Shown: positions 1 through 10,938, numbered from the stretch's first letter. The stretch: DNA of 64,000 nucleotides from an uncultured Bacilli bacterium (GCA_947625535.1 CANQOR010000003.1:1-64000); one strand, 5' to 3'. Notes: generated from the sequence alone by a model not told the origin. Made by a program: numbers and translations.

Positions 1-67
1 TTTCTCTTAAAAACTACCATTTTTTCTTACATTTCACATTATTTTTATTATTTTGAAATTTAACTTT

Positions 68-412
68 TCATTTGAGTGTATTTATCTCCTCATATAACTT
101 ATCTATTTCTATTCCTTTACTTAATAATATATTATAAGCTATTGTATCATTATTTCCCAATATGCTTAAAATAGCTTCTTTTACATCAAAAATACTATTT
201 TTAATCTTTCTTGCAATAGGTGTATATAATATATATTCACTTTGTTTATAAGAACTACCTATTATTTCTAAAACATATCTTTTAAATTCATCATAACTAA
301 TTATCTTACTATTATATATCTTTAAATAAGCTAATAATAAATGTTCACTACCTACATAAGGTTGTTTTAAATTAATCATTTCTTCTTCTGCTATTTTATA
401 TAATTCTTCCAT
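68..412 (-). CDS. Stand-alone Clp N-terminal (Clp_N) domain protein
   Basis: This 114-residue protein matches one Clp_N repeat pair, the substrate and adaptor docking domain normally found at the front of ClpA, ClpB and ClpC. The diagnostic stretch AEEE..L....VGSEHLLLAYL is at residues 8-30. No AAA+ module follows: the gene stops with UGA 80 residues later. AGGTGAG lies 3 bases before the ATG. Stand-alone Clp_N proteins can act as adaptors or decoys for Clp proteases, but that role here is inferred. It is transcribed in the same direction as the carrier gene upstream, with that gene's terminator between them. Confidence 0.75.
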   Translation of the reverse strand: MEELYKIAEEEMINLKQPYVGSEHLLLAYLKIYNSKIISYDEFKRYVLEIIGSSYKQSEYILYTPIARKIKNSIFDVKEAILSILGNNDTIAYNILLSKGIEIDKLYEEINTLK

Positions 413-444
413 TATCTCACCTAATAAAATATATGTAATTATAT

Positions 445-472
445 AAAAAAGAAGAAGTAAAACTTCTTCTTA
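445..472 (-). terminator. Rho-independent terminator after the YfcC-like gene
   Basis: A hairpin of AAGAAGAAGT pairing with ACTTCTTCTT around a short loop is followed by a T-run on the minus strand. It overlaps the stop codon of the carrier gene. Confidence 0.75.
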
Positions 473-1900
473 CATTAATACACCTATTCCTAAAATAATA
501 AAGACAGCTATTATTAAAGATAATAAGAATTTCCAAATATAACTTAACCACTTAATATAAGGTATATCTAAGTATGTTAAAGCCATTAATAATAAGAAAC
601 TAGTAGGAACAAATACTAAAGCAATAGCTCCTCCTAAATGCCATACTAATGATGCTGTTGCTAAATCTTCCATATATGTAACAACTATATAAGAACCATA
701 CATTTGTGTAAAAGAAGGAAAATCTATTGCAAACATAAATGCTACTATTGCAATAATTGGTAAAGCAAATAAATTAAATGTTCCTTCCCCAAATAAAGCA
801 TTAATAATAGATAATGGCCATGGATATAAAGCAAGTAATACAACTAATGTATAAACTAATAGATAAATAAAGGCTAATTTAGATATCTTCTTTACTCCTA
901 AACCAAAATTCTTAATAAAATCATCAATAGATATCTTATTTAATAATGCTACAAATATTGTTGTTACTAATACAACAAATGAAGCAAATAATAAATCATT
1001 ATAATCTCCTAAGCCTTGTAAATAAGAACCTAATAATGTTGAAAATAAAGGAACATCTCCTATTACAAAACTCTTTTGAAACTTAGTATTTAATTCTGAA
1101 AAGAAACTAATATTAAAACTATCATTCCAACTAATATAACCTATACCTAGTAATATTAACATTAAACTAAATAACAATATAGTTGGCCATAATTTAGTAA
1201 CTCTTCTTTTCTTAACTTTAGATTCATCTAATACTTCAGGACTAAACATATCATACTTAGTACCATCTGCTGATTTCTTAAATTTATTCATATACATAAT
1301 TGCAAATGTATTAAATAAAATATAAGCAGCAGCAAATAATAATATTCTAATTACCATTAACTTAGATACTGGATCTGGTAATGAAGAAAATAATTCATTA
1401 AATGCTTCAACACCAAATGTTCCGACTGTTTGACCAATCATTCCTATAAACATACCACCAAAAGCTGCGCTTAAAGCCGTAAGTTTCTTAGCACCATTTC
1501 TTAAGAAAATACTTACTATAAAAGGTACTATACAAAATAATAGTAATAATTGATTAGAAATAGATACATAAAGACCCATTACTAAAGTAATAACAAGCAT
1601 TGCTATATGTTCTTTTCCTTCAATTAACTTAGCTGTTTTATCTACTAATTTACGATATGAATTAGTTTGAATTAAAACGCCATAACATCCACCAATTAAT
1701 AACAAATAAGAAATATCTATTATACGACTACTTAAAGCATACTCAAAAGCAACAAACATTTCATAAATACCAACTCTTGCCATAGTTCCTTTTACAAAAG
1801 TACCTGTTGCAAAACTACCACCTGGTATAATCCAAGATAAAACTGCATAAACAGCCATAATAATAAATAATAAAACTATCTTATCACTTTTCTTTTTCAT
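470..1900 (-). CDS. YfcC/DcuC-like membrane carrier
   Basis: This is a 476-residue integral membrane protein with about eleven hydrophobic segments. The first segment ends in SWIIPGGSF (about residues 22-30), the proline-glycine turn typical of the YfcC/C4-dicarboxylate anaerobic carrier and AbgT-like ion transporter superfamily. A second gap region (GGMFIGMIGQTVGTFG, about 148-163) resembles the re-entrant loop of that fold. The substrate cannot be read from the sequence; family members move dicarboxylates, amino acids or aminobenzoyl-glutamate. GGGAGG precedes the ATG. It lies downstream of lysS but behind its own spacer. Confidence 0.6.
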   Translation of the reverse strand: MKKKSDKIVLLFIIMAVYAVLSWIIPGGSFATGTFVKGTMARVGIYEMFVAFEYALSSRIIDISYLLLIGGCYGVLIQTNSYRKLVDKTAKLIEGKEHIAMLVITLVMGLYVSISNQLLLLFCIVPFIVSIFLRNGAKKLTALSAAFGGMFIGMIGQTVGTFGVEAFNELFSSLPDPVSKLMVIRILLFAAAYILFNTFAIMYMNKFKKSADGTKYDMFSPEVLDESKVKKRRVTKLWPTILLFSLMLILLGIGYISWNDSFNISFFSELNTKFQKSFVIGDVPLFSTLLGSYLQGLGDYNDLLFASFVVLVTTIFVALLNKISIDDFIKNFGLGVKKISKLAFIYLLVYTLVVLLALYPWPLSIINALFGEGTFNLFALPIIAIVAFMFAIDFPSFTQMYGSYIVVTYMEDLATASLVWHLGGAIALVFVPTSFLLLMALTYLDIPYIKWLSYIWKFLLSLIIAVFIILGIGVLM

Positions 1901-1949
1901 CTTTTAACCTCCCATAACCAAATTATAACACAATTCAAATAAAACCATA

Positions 1950-1977
1950 CAAAAAAAGGTAAAGATTACTCTTTACC
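1950..1977 (-). terminator. Terminator after lysS
   Basis: The stem GGTAAAGA/TCTTTACC with a short loop is followed by seven T on the minus strand, immediately after the lysS stop. Confidence 0.8.
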
Positions 1978-3459
1978 TCCTCTTTCTTTCATTGTAGGGA
2001 ATAATAATACATCACGAATAGATTCTTGTTCTAAGAACAACATACATAATCTATCAATTCCATAACCTATTCCACCAGCAGGTGGCATTCCATATTCTAA
2101 AGCTTCAACGAAATCCATATCTATGTCATTAGCTTCTTCATTTCCTAAATCTTTTTCTTTTAATTGATCTTCAAATCTTTCTAATTGATCAATTGGATCG
2201 TTTAATTCTGTATAAGCATTAGCAAATTCTTTACCAGCTATAAATAATTCAAAACGATCAACAAATCTAGGATCTTCAGGATTCTTCTTTGTAAGTGGAG
2301 ATATTTCTACTGGATGACCATATAAAAATGTAGGTTGTATTAAAGTTTCTTCTACATATTTTTCAAAGAATAAATTTATAATATGACCTACTGTCTTTTC
2401 ATGATCTTGTACTTCAATATGATGTTCTTCTGCTAATTTTAAAGCTTCTTCAACACTCATTTCCTTTTTAAAATCAATACCAGTTTGTTCTTTAATAGCA
2501 TCTACCATACTAATTCTTTTCCAAGGACCTTCTAGATTAATATCATATCCACTAAATTTATAATCCATTTTACCTATTACATCTTTAGCAATAGTTTGAT
2601 ACATATTCTCAGTTAAATCCATCATACCTTCTAAATCACTATAAGCTAAATAAGCTTCCATTAAAGTAAATTCAGGATTATGTTTTGGATCCATACCTTC
2701 ATTTCTAAATACTCGACCTATTTCATATACTGCTTCCATACCACCAACTAATAATCTTTTAAGTGGTAATTCTAAAGCGATACGTAAGTACATATCTAAA
2801 TCTTGTGTATTATGATGTGTAATAAATGGACGAGCACTAGCACCAGTAAGTAAAGTAGATAAAATAGGTGTTTCTACTTCTGTAAATCCTTGCTTATCCA
2901 TAAAGTTTTGAATACATCTAATAATTTTAGGTCTTAAGAAAGCTACACGTTTAGAATCATCATTCATTATTAAATCAACATAACGTCTTCTATATCTTTC
3001 TTCTATATCTGTTAAGCCATGGAACTTTTCAGGTAATGGTTTTAATGCTTTAACTAAATGAGTATATTTTAAACATTTTATAGTAACCTCACCAGTTTGA
3101 GTTTTCATTATTTTACCATGAACTCCTACTATATCCCCAATATCTGCTGATTTAAATAAAGTATATTCTTCTTCACCTACATCATTAATAGATATATATA
3201 TTTGAATAGGACCTGTTTTATCTTTTATTGTAAAGAATGATGCCTTACCCATCTTTCTTATAAACATAATTCTTCCTGCTACTGTAGCAGTATCATCCAT
3301 TTTTTCAAATTCATCATGATCTACTGAAGCATACTTTTCTTTTATAGAAGCAGCAAACCCCGTTCTTTCAAAGCGATGACCAAATGGGTCTAAGCCTTGT
3401 TCTCTTAACTTTTCTGCTTTTTCTCTTCTAACTAATTCTTGTTCTGTAAATTCACGCAT
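1966..3459 (-). CDS. lysS: Lysyl-tRNA synthetase, class II
   Basis: This enzyme charges tRNA-Lys with lysine in the cytoplasm. At 497 residues it has the normal length. An OB-fold anticodon-binding domain is at about residues 60-140. Class II motif 2 ([14 protein letters not shown], about 251-264) and motif 3 ([10 protein letters not shown] near the C-terminus) are intact. It appears to be a single-gene transcript, with its own terminator and a short spacer before it. I see no T-box leader in the short upstream region. Confidence 0.97.
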   Translation of the reverse strand: MREFTEQELVRREKAEKLREQGLDPFGHRFERTGFAASIKEKYASVDHDEFEKMDDTATVAGRIMFIRKMGKASFFTIKDKTGPIQIYISINDVGEEEYTLFKSADIGDIVGVHGKIMKTQTGEVTIKCLKYTHLVKALKPLPEKFHGLTDIEERYRRRYVDLIMNDDSKRVAFLRPKIIRCIQNFMDKQGFTEVETPILSTLLTGASARPFITHHNTQDLDMYLRIALELPLKRLLVGGMEAVYEIGRVFRNEGMDPKHNPEFTLMEAYLAYSDLEGMMDLTENMYQTIAKDVIGKMDYKFSGYDINLEGPWKRISMVDAIKEQTGIDFKKEMSVEEALKLAEEHHIEVQDHEKTVGHIINLFFEKYVEETLIQPTFLYGHPVEISPLTKKNPEDPRFVDRFELFIAGKEFANAYTELNDPIDQLERFEDQLKEKDLGNEEANDIDMDFVEALEYGMPPAGGIGYGIDRLCMLFLEQESIRDVLLFPTMKERGGKE

Positions 3460-3507
3460 AGTTTCACTTCCTTTTCTTTAATAAGTATAACATTTATTGA
3501 ATAAAAA

Positions 3508-4518
3508 TCAATTGTCTTCCTCTTTACTTTCTATAACTAATTGCATAACCATACACATTTTATTATCATCAACATATTCTAAATCTTTTATTTGTTTAGC
3601 TAAATCACGTACCTCATTACATACTCCTAAATCCCCATTATAAGCTTGTAATAAAACATCTGGTATTCTTGGATAAAAACCAAAGCTTTTTATTAATTCA
3701 TCTAATTGTTCTGGTGATTTAGATGAAGCAAATGGCCATAAATCAACATAACTACCATCTTTTCTTACATAAAAAGATTTAACATATTTAATAACTCTAT
3801 CTTGCTTTTGTAAAGCATAAGCCCCTTTACTTATAGTTTCTATTAAACCATAATCTTTAATAGAAGTTAATGTATAACCTAATTCACTACGATCAAATTC
3901 ATATCTTGAATAATACTTAGAATTAGGACCTAATAAACCAAACTTATCATTACCATATTTACTATATTTCTCATCTATTGATAAAACATCTATCTTCTTA
4001 GTATGAAATCCATATATAGGTACTTTACCATCTACTTCACGATACATTTGTTGAAACCTAATATCACACATCGTATCATTATTACGATTATATTGAACAT
4101 AATAAACAAATCCATCATATTCATCCGTATCAGGATATGCTAACTTTCTAATACCAATAGCTTGTTCAATACCTTTATCATCTACCATATAAACATCATT
4201 AACATAATCTCTTTTATTAGCTTCACTAGCTTTTAAAGCATCCTCTTCACATTTAAAGAATATCGAATTATCCCCTACTCTAATCATTTCTACTGTACCA
4301 TCATCACGTAATCTAAAAGGTGTTATATCATAATCTTTATATCCAGCTTTAACATATATACAATTATTAAAATCTTTAACTATAAAACTTAATTTATTAT
4401 CATCATCTAATACAGCATAAACAATTAATGGTTTATCTTGAAAATATTCATAAACATGTCCCATTATATTAGGTATTTTTTCGACAACATCATCTTCACA
4501 TCTAATTATCTTTGCCAT
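3508..4518 (-). CDS. Unknown protein, paralog of the gene upstream (copy 2)
   Basis: I do not recognise this 336-residue soluble protein. It shares an ordered set of motifs with the upstream 325-residue protein: YVQYN..ND, F..Y, FHTK, a SIKDYG/TIKDFG segment, a PFxSS/PFCSQ patch, and a final GF...P...YNGDL. The two are therefore tandem duplicates that have diverged. The longest frame begins with GTG at 4521, but the ATG at 4518 has a GGAG at a good distance. It overlaps the end of the upstream gene by 17 bases, so the two are translationally coupled. There is no signal peptide or membrane segment. Confidence 0.7.
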   Translation of the reverse strand: MAKIIRCEDDVVEKIPNIMGHVYEYFQDKPLIVYAVLDDDNKLSFIVKDFNNCIYVKAGYKDYDITPFRLRDDGTVEMIRVGDNSIFFKCEEDALKASEANKRDYVNDVYMVDDKGIEQAIGIRKLAYPDTDEYDGFVYYVQYNRNNDTMCDIRFQQMYREVDGKVPIYGFHTKKIDVLSIDEKYSKYGNDKFGLLGPNSKYYSRYEFDRSELGYTLTSIKDYGLIETISKGAYALQKQDRVIKYVKSFYVRKDGSYVDLWPFASSKSPEQLDELIKSFGFYPRIPDVLLQAYNGDLGVCNEVRDLAKQIKDLEYVDDNKMCMVMQLVIESKEEDN

Positions 4519-5479
4519 CACTATCTACTCCATCACCCATTGTAAATTTTAATACCACTGGACTACCATCAGTATAATCCTTACTTTCTTCTATCTCTTT
4601 CATAAATGAAGCTAATTCCTGATATACCTTAACATCAGCTAAATCACCATTATAATAATCAATTAAAAATTGTGGTAAAGAAGTACTAAAACCTTTACTT
4701 TCTAAATAAGCATTAATATCTTCTATCTTATATTGACTACAGAAAGGGAATAAAGTAATAGCTTGATAATCTTTCGTAATAAATAACTCTTTATAATATC
4801 TAGTTATATCAACTGAACCTTGTAAACTAACTACATCTTGTCCTAAAGTAGCTCCTACTCCAAAATCTTTTATGGTCGCCCACGTATAATATGATGGTTC
4901 ATCTCTATAATCAAAAGTTCTTTTTATATAAGTTTGATTACAAAAAGGTATTTTAAAACCTTTATCTCTTAAAACAACATGTTTCTCTATTTTAATTTGA
5001 AAAGGAACCTTAGTATGAAAAGGATATATCTTACCTTGTTCACTATAAAAATTATGTTGATAAAAAATCATAACTCTCATATCATTATCTTTATTATATT
5101 GAACATAACTTACCATTCCGTTATATCCTTCATTATCAGGACCATTAGATCTAATAATTGGTTGAATAACTTCAGCTATTCCATTATCTCTTCTTTGAAA
5201 AACATTTACTCCTCCAACTGGATGCATTTCATAATCATCAAAAGCCACATCAGCTAATTTATAATTATCATCTACCGTAAACATTTCATAACTAACTGTT
5301 TTATCTACTAATTCAAATATTGTAAATAAATTTTCTATTCTATGTAATATCTTTTCTTCTCCATTTATTTCTATCTTGTAATAAACTCCAGATACATCAT
5401 GAAACAAATCATAGCACGCTTGAAAAACTGGCTCGTATTTTTTCACATCTTCTGCATTTAATTCACCTATTGTTATCAT
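4502..5479 (-). CDS. Unknown protein, paralog of the gene downstream (copy 1)
   Basis: This 325-residue protein of unknown function is the first gene of a two-gene unit. GGTGAG lies 3 bases before its ATG. The shared core with the downstream copy runs from about residue 120 (GYNGMVSYVQYN) to about 300 (YNGDL). It is rich in Tyr and Phe, has no signal peptide, and looks like an alpha/beta cytoplasmic protein. Nothing in it allows an enzymatic call. It sits between typA and lysS, and no mobile-element signs are seen. Confidence 0.7.
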   Translation of the reverse strand: MITIGELNAEDVKKYEPVFQACYDLFHDVSGVYYKIEINGEEKILHRIENLFTIFELVDKTVSYEMFTVDDNYKLADVAFDDYEMHPVGGVNVFQRRDNGIAEVIQPIIRSNGPDNEGYNGMVSYVQYNKDNDMRVMIFYQHNFYSEQGKIYPFHTKVPFQIKIEKHVVLRDKGFKIPFCNQTYIKRTFDYRDEPSYYTWATIKDFGVGATLGQDVVSLQGSVDITRYYKELFITKDYQAITLFPFCSQYKIEDINAYLESKGFSTSLPQFLIDYYNGDLADVKVYQELASFMKEIEESKDYTDGSPVVLKFTMGDGVDSDGKDN

Positions 5480-5531
5480 AATCTCACCAACTTTTTCGCT
5501 CTATTATAAACATTTTTCCTATATAAAACAA

Positions 5532-5563
5532 TAAAAAAAAACAGAAAATTTACTATTTTCTGT
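5532..5563 (-). terminator. Terminator after typA
   Basis: The stem ACAGAAAAT/ATTTTCTGT is followed by nine T on the minus strand and includes the end of typA. Confidence 0.8.
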
Positions 5564-7364
5564 TTAATCTAAATCTTTCATCTGGATCAAGAACTTTTTT
5601 TCTTAATCTAATAGCACTTGGAGTAACTTCAACATATTCATCATCTTCGATAAACTCTAAAGCTTCTTCTAATGAGAATGTTTTAGGTCTTATAAGAGCA
5701 ATCGCTTCATCACTACCAGAAGCACGTGTATTAGTAAGTTGTTTATTTTTACAAGGATTAACATTTAAATCATTATCTCTATTATTAATACCAACTATCA
5801 TACCAACATATACTTCTTCAGCAGGTCCAACTATTAAAGTACCTCTATCTTGTAAATTAAATAATGAGAAACCTAATGTTTTACCATTTTCCATAGAAAC
5901 TAAAACACCATTCTTACGACCACTAATTTCTCCAACATATGGTTTATATTCATCAAAACTACGAACCATAACTCCTTCACCTTTAGTATTAGTAATAAAA
6001 GCACTTCTATAACCAATTAAACCACGCGTAGGAGCACTAAACTCTAAATGAACATAATCATTTTCATCATTATTTACTACTTCTAAAGTAGCTTTTCTTT
6101 CTTGTAAGTCATTAATAATAGTTCCTGAATATTCAGAAGGACAATTAACAATAACTTTTTCAAAAGGTTCACATTTCTTACCATCTATTTCTTTATATAA
6201 TACTTCAGGTTTAGATACACTTAGTTCATAACCTTCTCTTCTCATATTCTCAAGTAAAATAGATAAATGTAATTCCCCACGTCCAGATACTTTATAACCA
6301 TCAGAACCAGGTAATTCTTCTACTTCTAAGCCTACGTTAGTTTCTAATTCTTTTTCTAATCTTTCTTTAATATGACGACTAGTTAAGAACTTAGAAGCTT
6401 TATCTTTACCAGCAAAAGGGCTTGAATTAACTAAGAAATCCATACTTAAAGTTGGTTTTTCTATAATAATTGGTTCCATAGGATCAACATGATCTTTATC
6501 ACATACTGTATCACCAATAGAAATATCAGGACATCCAGCAAAAGTAACAATATCTCCATAGTAAGCAACATCTTTTTCTACTCTTTTAATACCTTCTTCA
6601 ACATATAACTTAGATATTCTAAAAGATGTTACAGTACCATCATTTTTTGATAAAGCAACAGTCTGTCCATTTTTTATTTTACCTTTAGTAACACGACCAA
6701 TACCTAATCTACCAATAAATGAATCATAATCTAGAGAACTAACTTGTAATTGTAAAGGATCCTCTTCATTGCCTTCATAAGGTTTACATTGTTTTAAAAC
6801 TATATCTAGTAATGGTGAAATATCACTGCCAGGTTCATCTAAAGAAAGTTGTGCAATACCTTCTCTTGCTATACCATAAACAATTGGAAAATCTAATTGT
6901 TCATCTGTAGCATTTAATTCCATAAATAAATCAAATGTCATATCAACAACTGCCTGAGGACGAGCATCCTTCTTATCTATTTTATTAATAAATAAAATAG
7001 GTCTTAAATTACGTTCTAAAGCTTTCTTTAAAACAAATCTAGTTTGAGGCATTGGACCTTCAGCAGCATCTACAAGTAAAATAACTGTATCAACAGTTTT
7101 CATAATACGTTCTACTTCAGATGAAAAATCAGCATGTCCAGGAGTATCAACAATATTAATTTTATAATCTTTATATCTTATTGCACAATTCTTAGAATAA
7201 ATAGTAATACCTCTTTCTCTTTCAATATCATTACTATCCATTACACAATCTACAACTTCTTCGTTAGCTCTAAATACACCATTCTGATTAAGTAAAGCAT
7301 CAACTAATGTACTTTTACCAGCATCAACGTGTGCCACAACAGCTATATTAATTATTTTATCCAT
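5553..7364 (-). CDS. typA: Ribosome-associated GTPase TypA/BipA
   Basis: This translational GTPase of the EF-G/LepA class binds the ribosome and supports assembly and stress growth. Its 603 residues match the family length. G motifs: AHVDAGKST (about 9-17), the switch I region ERERGIT, DTPGH (about 73-77) and NKID (about 127-130). The TypA-specific C-terminal half is present, with the EPxE..V.V region and the final arginine-rich tail. Most TypA proteins have HVDHGK in the P-loop; here the second histidine is alanine, as in EF-G and TetM-like factors. The gene has its own terminator. GGGGAA precedes the ATG. Confidence 0.95.
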   Translation of the reverse strand: MDKIINIAVVAHVDAGKSTLVDALLNQNGVFRANEEVVDCVMDSNDIERERGITIYSKNCAIRYKDYKINIVDTPGHADFSSEVERIMKTVDTVILLVDAAEGPMPQTRFVLKKALERNLRPILFINKIDKKDARPQAVVDMTFDLFMELNATDEQLDFPIVYGIAREGIAQLSLDEPGSDISPLLDIVLKQCKPYEGNEEDPLQLQVSSLDYDSFIGRLGIGRVTKGKIKNGQTVALSKNDGTVTSFRISKLYVEEGIKRVEKDVAYYGDIVTFAGCPDISIGDTVCDKDHVDPMEPIIIEKPTLSMDFLVNSSPFAGKDKASKFLTSRHIKERLEKELETNVGLEVEELPGSDGYKVSGRGELHLSILLENMRREGYELSVSKPEVLYKEIDGKKCEPFEKVIVNCPSEYSGTIINDLQERKATLEVVNNDENDYVHLEFSAPTRGLIGYRSAFITNTKGEGVMVRSFDEYKPYVGEISGRKNGVLVSMENGKTLGFSLFNLQDRGTLIVGPAEEVYVGMIVGINNRDNDLNVNPCKNKQLTNTRASGSDEAIALIRPKTFSLEEALEFIEDDEYVEVTPSAIRLRKKVLDPDERFRLNRK

Positions 7365-7442
7365 ATAACTTTCCCCACTTCTTTATAAAATCCATGCTAC
7401 ACAATACCACAAAATTAATTAATTGACAAGTTTTAATTACAT

Positions 7443-7469
7443 AAAAAAAGGATTTATTCATCCTTTTCC
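7443..7469 (-). terminator. Terminator after the two-gene unit 7454-10145
   Basis: The stem AAAAGGAT/ATCCTTTT is followed by a T-run on the minus strand, overlapping the end of the 138-residue gene. Confidence 0.75.
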
Positions 7470-7870
7470 TTTGGTAAATCTAAATCATCATTATTTTTAT
7501 CTTTATCTTCTTTAGATTCCTTATCTTTTTTCTTCTCTTTATTATCTTTAGAAGATTCTTTATCTATATTAGCATAACGTTTATTAAAGAAATAAATAAA
7601 TACTAATATAGCTAAGACTGCACTTATTAATTTAAAAATAAATATGTAAATTTCTCCACCCAAACCAGATATTGGTGTAAAAAATTGAATAAAATCATTT
7701 AACATATCTCTTATAATACCAATAGGTAAATAAACAAAAGCCGCCATTATAGCATAACAAACCAAAGTCCCAGTATTAATAAATAACTCTTTAAAATCTA
7801 CTTTAACTATATAAGTACAAAATTTCTTAATATTTTTAATGAAATCCTTTAACATCTTTAATATATTCAT
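7454..7870 (-). CDS. Small membrane protein with charged tail
   Basis: This 138-residue protein has two hydrophobic segments (about residues 33-55 and 75-97) followed by a highly charged Lys/Glu/Asp tail from about 105 to the end. No family is recognised. The ATG lies 4 bases after the stop of the 756-residue gene upstream, so the pair forms an operon and the two products may act together at the membrane. Confidence 0.6.
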   Translation of the reverse strand: MNILKMLKDFIKNIKKFCTYIVKVDFKELFINTGTLVCYAIMAAFVYLPIGIIRDMLNDFIQFFTPISGLGGEIYIFIFKLISAVLAILVFIYFFNKRYANIDKESSKDNKEKKKDKESKEDKDKNNDDLDLPKEKDE

Positions 7871-7874
7871 CTAA

Positions 7875-10145
7875 TCATTCCTTCTTTCCTTCGCCATTAG
7901 ATGCTACTACATTAGGTTTCTTAACAGTTACAACTTTAACCACTTTTTTTACTGGTTGTGGTGGAGGTGTTACTACCTTCTTTTTAACTACCACTTTAAC
8001 AGGTTTAACTTCTTTATTTTCTTCTACCTTTGGTTCTACCGGTTTTTTAACTACTACCTTAACTACCTTATTATTAACTGGTGGTGTTACTAAAGGAGCT
8101 TGTTCTGGGGCAAACTTTTCTGGTGCCACTGGTTCATGTACAGTTGGTGCCACAGGTTCAGGTACAGCTGGTACCACAGATTGAACTTCTGCTACTTCCG
8201 GTGCAGGTGGCACTGGCGTAACTGGTTCTACTTCTACCTTTTGTTCTACTACTGGTGTAGGTTCACTAACTACAGCACTAGGTATAGATAAATTACTAAT
8301 AAATGAATACTTACAGAAAGTTGTTTTATAACTTAACTTAATATCATCTACATAAGATATATTACCAACTAATTTAGGTTTAGTATAATACCTAGCTACA
8401 TTAGTTTTATTAGTATCAATATTAATTAATATATCTGAAGTTTCAATTAATAATTCAAAATTAACCATTTCCTTAATTGCCATCTCTGGTGAAGCATTCT
8501 TACTATAAATATCTCCTACATCAAAATAATAAGGTGAATATAATACTGGCATTTGCTCTTTTAATAAAGCAATACCTATCATTAAATTATTCTCTTTAGC
8601 ATCTACTAATAAACTACTTAAATCATTAGTTACTAAAATAAACTTTCTATTTGAAATATCATCTAACTTCTTAACTAATAAATACATATTAATATCACTA
8701 TTAATAGTCATCTTATTATTAACATTTCGTAATTTAGCTAACTCTCTAACTAAAGAAGATATAAATGTTTCAAAACTAGTAAAATCATAATTATTAAATA
8801 AAGCTTGCTTAATATTTTGATTAACTGGATCATCTATTCTCTTCTTAACTGAATCATAACACTCCGTTTTTAACTTAGAAAATCCTTTAATACTACTTAC
8901 TTTTTTAACAACATCTTTTAAAGGAACTTGTTCAAAATTATCAATTGCTAAAATAGCATTACATATCTTACGGAATTTATGATTATTATAAATAGTTAAT
9001 ATAGCTTGTTCATCTAAACTTAATTGACTATGATTCTTACTAGTTAAATCAGCAGCTACTTCATTAAGAGGTAATCTAGGTTTATTAAAACTATCTTGTT
9101 TAGCATTCTTAGAATATTTAATAGCTAAATCACCATAATTAGAATTTTGAATAGCTTCTCTTAAATAATCAGAAGTATATAATAAATTTAACTCATCATA
9201 TACCGCATACTTCTTATTAATATTTTCTATTCTTTCGGTAACATAACTATCTGCCATTGAAGTACTTTCATTTTTACATTCTATATTAATCTTTCTAAAT
9301 TTATTAACTAAATCTATTCCTCCTAAAAAAGGTTTATATTCATCATTTAAATTAGAAATGAGTTCCATTTTCTTATCGACAACTTTTATTTCATTACGAA
9401 CATCATTTTCTTCTTTTTGAGCTTCATAATATCTAACATTCATTTCCAAATTTTTATTAAGATTCCATATTTCTTTAATAAAATCTGTTATTTCTTCTAA
9501 AGAAGGACGTCTTGAAATATATAAATTATATCTATCTTTAATAGCAATCTCTAATTGTTCATCAATACTACCTTTATCAAAAACATTAGGTAATAAATTA
9601 AGTGTACGTTCTACTTTATTGTTATTATAAATATCTACTTCTTTTTGTAAATCAAAATACTTTTGACGTAAGACATTTTTTAAATCAACTAATTTTTGTA
9701 AATATTGTAATTGACGACCTTTTATTTCATCATAAACTAATAATAAATCCCCAGCTTCATATAATATTTGTGATACTTCATCCATTTGATTTCTTTGACT
9801 TTCACGTAAATCTGTTTGTTCTATATCAAACATTTCCCCAGCCATCATAATCTTTTCATTACGTAAAAATAAAGTCTTAGGATTCATTGATTCATAATTA
9901 TCTAATATCATTCTTACATGATAAGTCTTACCATTAACATTCAACCAATTTAATTGTTTAACAAACTCTTCAAAAGACTCTTTATCATCAAATACTTTAA
10001 TTCTCTCTAAAGTACCATAATCTTCATCTTCATATTCATAGCAAAGACCAATTACATTATCATTTTGATACAAGTAAGGGTGTACTGATGTTGAACTAAA
10101 CCCATACTTTTTTAATATCTCAATCGCCGTATCAAAATCTAGCAT
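7875..10145 (-). CDS. Large unknown protein with Pro/Val-rich and Lys/Val-rich tail
   Basis: This is a 756-residue soluble protein of unknown function. Residues 1-110 look like a small alpha/beta domain. About 120-300 is strongly helical and probably coiled coil (Leu, Lys, Glu-rich). About 300-620 is a mixed helical domain. From about 630 the protein becomes a disordered tail: first repeats of P-V-A-P and E-P-V type, then basic repeats of the type VKVVVKK. A tail of this kind usually tethers or extends a protein. AGGGAGG precedes the start, the stop is UGA, and the gene is followed directly by the small membrane protein. Confidence 0.6.
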   Translation of the reverse strand: MLDFDTAIEILKKYGFSSTSVHPYLYQNDNVIGLCYEYEDEDYGTLERIKVFDDKESFEEFVKQLNWLNVNGKTYHVRMILDNYESMNPKTLFLRNEKIMMAGEMFDIEQTDLRESQRNQMDEVSQILYEAGDLLLVYDEIKGRQLQYLQKLVDLKNVLRQKYFDLQKEVDIYNNNKVERTLNLLPNVFDKGSIDEQLEIAIKDRYNLYISRRPSLEEITDFIKEIWNLNKNLEMNVRYYEAQKEENDVRNEIKVVDKKMELISNLNDEYKPFLGGIDLVNKFRKINIECKNESTSMADSYVTERIENINKKYAVYDELNLLYTSDYLREAIQNSNYGDLAIKYSKNAKQDSFNKPRLPLNEVAADLTSKNHSQLSLDEQAILTIYNNHKFRKICNAILAIDNFEQVPLKDVVKKVSSIKGFSKLKTECYDSVKKRIDDPVNQNIKQALFNNYDFTSFETFISSLVRELAKLRNVNNKMTINSDINMYLLVKKLDDISNRKFILVTNDLSSLLVDAKENNLMIGIALLKEQMPVLYSPYYFDVGDIYSKNASPEMAIKEMVNFELLIETSDILINIDTNKTNVARYYTKPKLVGNISYVDDIKLSYKTTFCKYSFISNLSIPSAVVSEPTPVVEQKVEVEPVTPVPPAPEVAEVQSVVPAVPEPVAPTVHEPVAPEKFAPEQAPLVTPPVNNKVVKVVVKKPVEPKVEENKEVKPVKVVVKKKVVTPPPQPVKKVVKVVTVKKPNVVASNGEGKKE

Positions 10146-10263
10146 ATAACACCCTCCCTATTATTTGTTTTAATTATAGCACATCTATTATTATAAAAAC
10201 ACAACTTATTGATAAAATACTTTACAATGTTGTATAATAAATACAATGAAACGAGGTCATATA

Positions 10264-10938
10264 ATGGAAATTAAAGTTAAATCATATTCATCACAATCTT
10301 CCTTAATAAGTTCAATTATTTACTTTATAATTGGTGCTATATTATTTAGAAATCATGATGAAGTAATAACAGTTTTATCTTATGGTATAGGAATAATCCT
10401 AGGTATAGTAGCTGTTGTTAATATTGTTACATTTTGGGTAAGTGCTAAAAACCCTACTATTAGAACTAAAAAAATGTCTTTAGTATTTGGTGCTATAGCA
10501 CTAGGTCTTGCTATTATTTTTATCTTCTTTCATGATTTAGTAGGTAAATTATTACGTTTTATCGTTGGAGCTTGGATTTTATTTAGTGGTATAATTCGTT
10601 TAATTAATGTTTTATCTATAAGTCCTAAAAGTAAAAAATTTATTCCTTTATTAATAGTTTCTATTATCTTAATAGGTATTGGAATATTTACCATCGTATA
10701 TAGTGGTGCTATTGTTGCTACTATTGGTATTATTATGATGATTTATGCAGCTGTTGAAATAGCAGGTTATATCTTCTATTCTAAAGGAAGTTCAGAACCA
10801 GAAGAAGCTGGAACTACTACTTTAATTGTTCAAGATGAAATAACTGAAGAAAAAGATTCATCTAGCAAGAATGTTAAAGACGTTAAAAATGTTAAAGAAA
10901 AGAAGAAAAAGAAAAAAAAGAAAGATGAAGAAGAATAA
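10264..10938 (+). CDS. DUF308 (HdeD-like) membrane protein with Lys-rich tail
   Basis: The protein has 224 residues and about six transmembrane segments arranged as paired short helices with GA, GI and LG turns, typical of the DUF308/HdeD family. The C-terminal 45 residues are charged and end in a run of lysines. An in-frame ATG at 10246 would add six residues, but GAGGT is correctly spaced only for the ATG at 10264. The function of Firmicutes DUF308 proteins is not known; Escherichia coli HdeD is linked to acid resistance. It is divergent from the 756-residue gene and convergent with the next gene. Confidence 0.75.
   Translation: MEIKVKSYSSQSSLISSIIYFIIGAILFRNHDEVITVLSYGIGIILGIVAVVNIVTFWVSAKNPTIRTKKMSLVFGAIALGLAIIFIFFHDLVGKLLRFIVGAWILFSGIIRLINVLSISPKSKKFIPLLIVSIILIGIGIFTIVYSGAIVATIGIIMMIYAAVEIAGYIFYSKGSSEPEEAGTTTLIVQDEITEEKDSSSKNVKDVKNVKEKKKKKKKKDEEE

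Noticed and set aside
8100-8291. Cys/Trp-rich frame on the plus strand
   Set aside because: It is the antisense reading of the Pro/Val-rich tail of the 756-residue gene, with no ribosome binding site.
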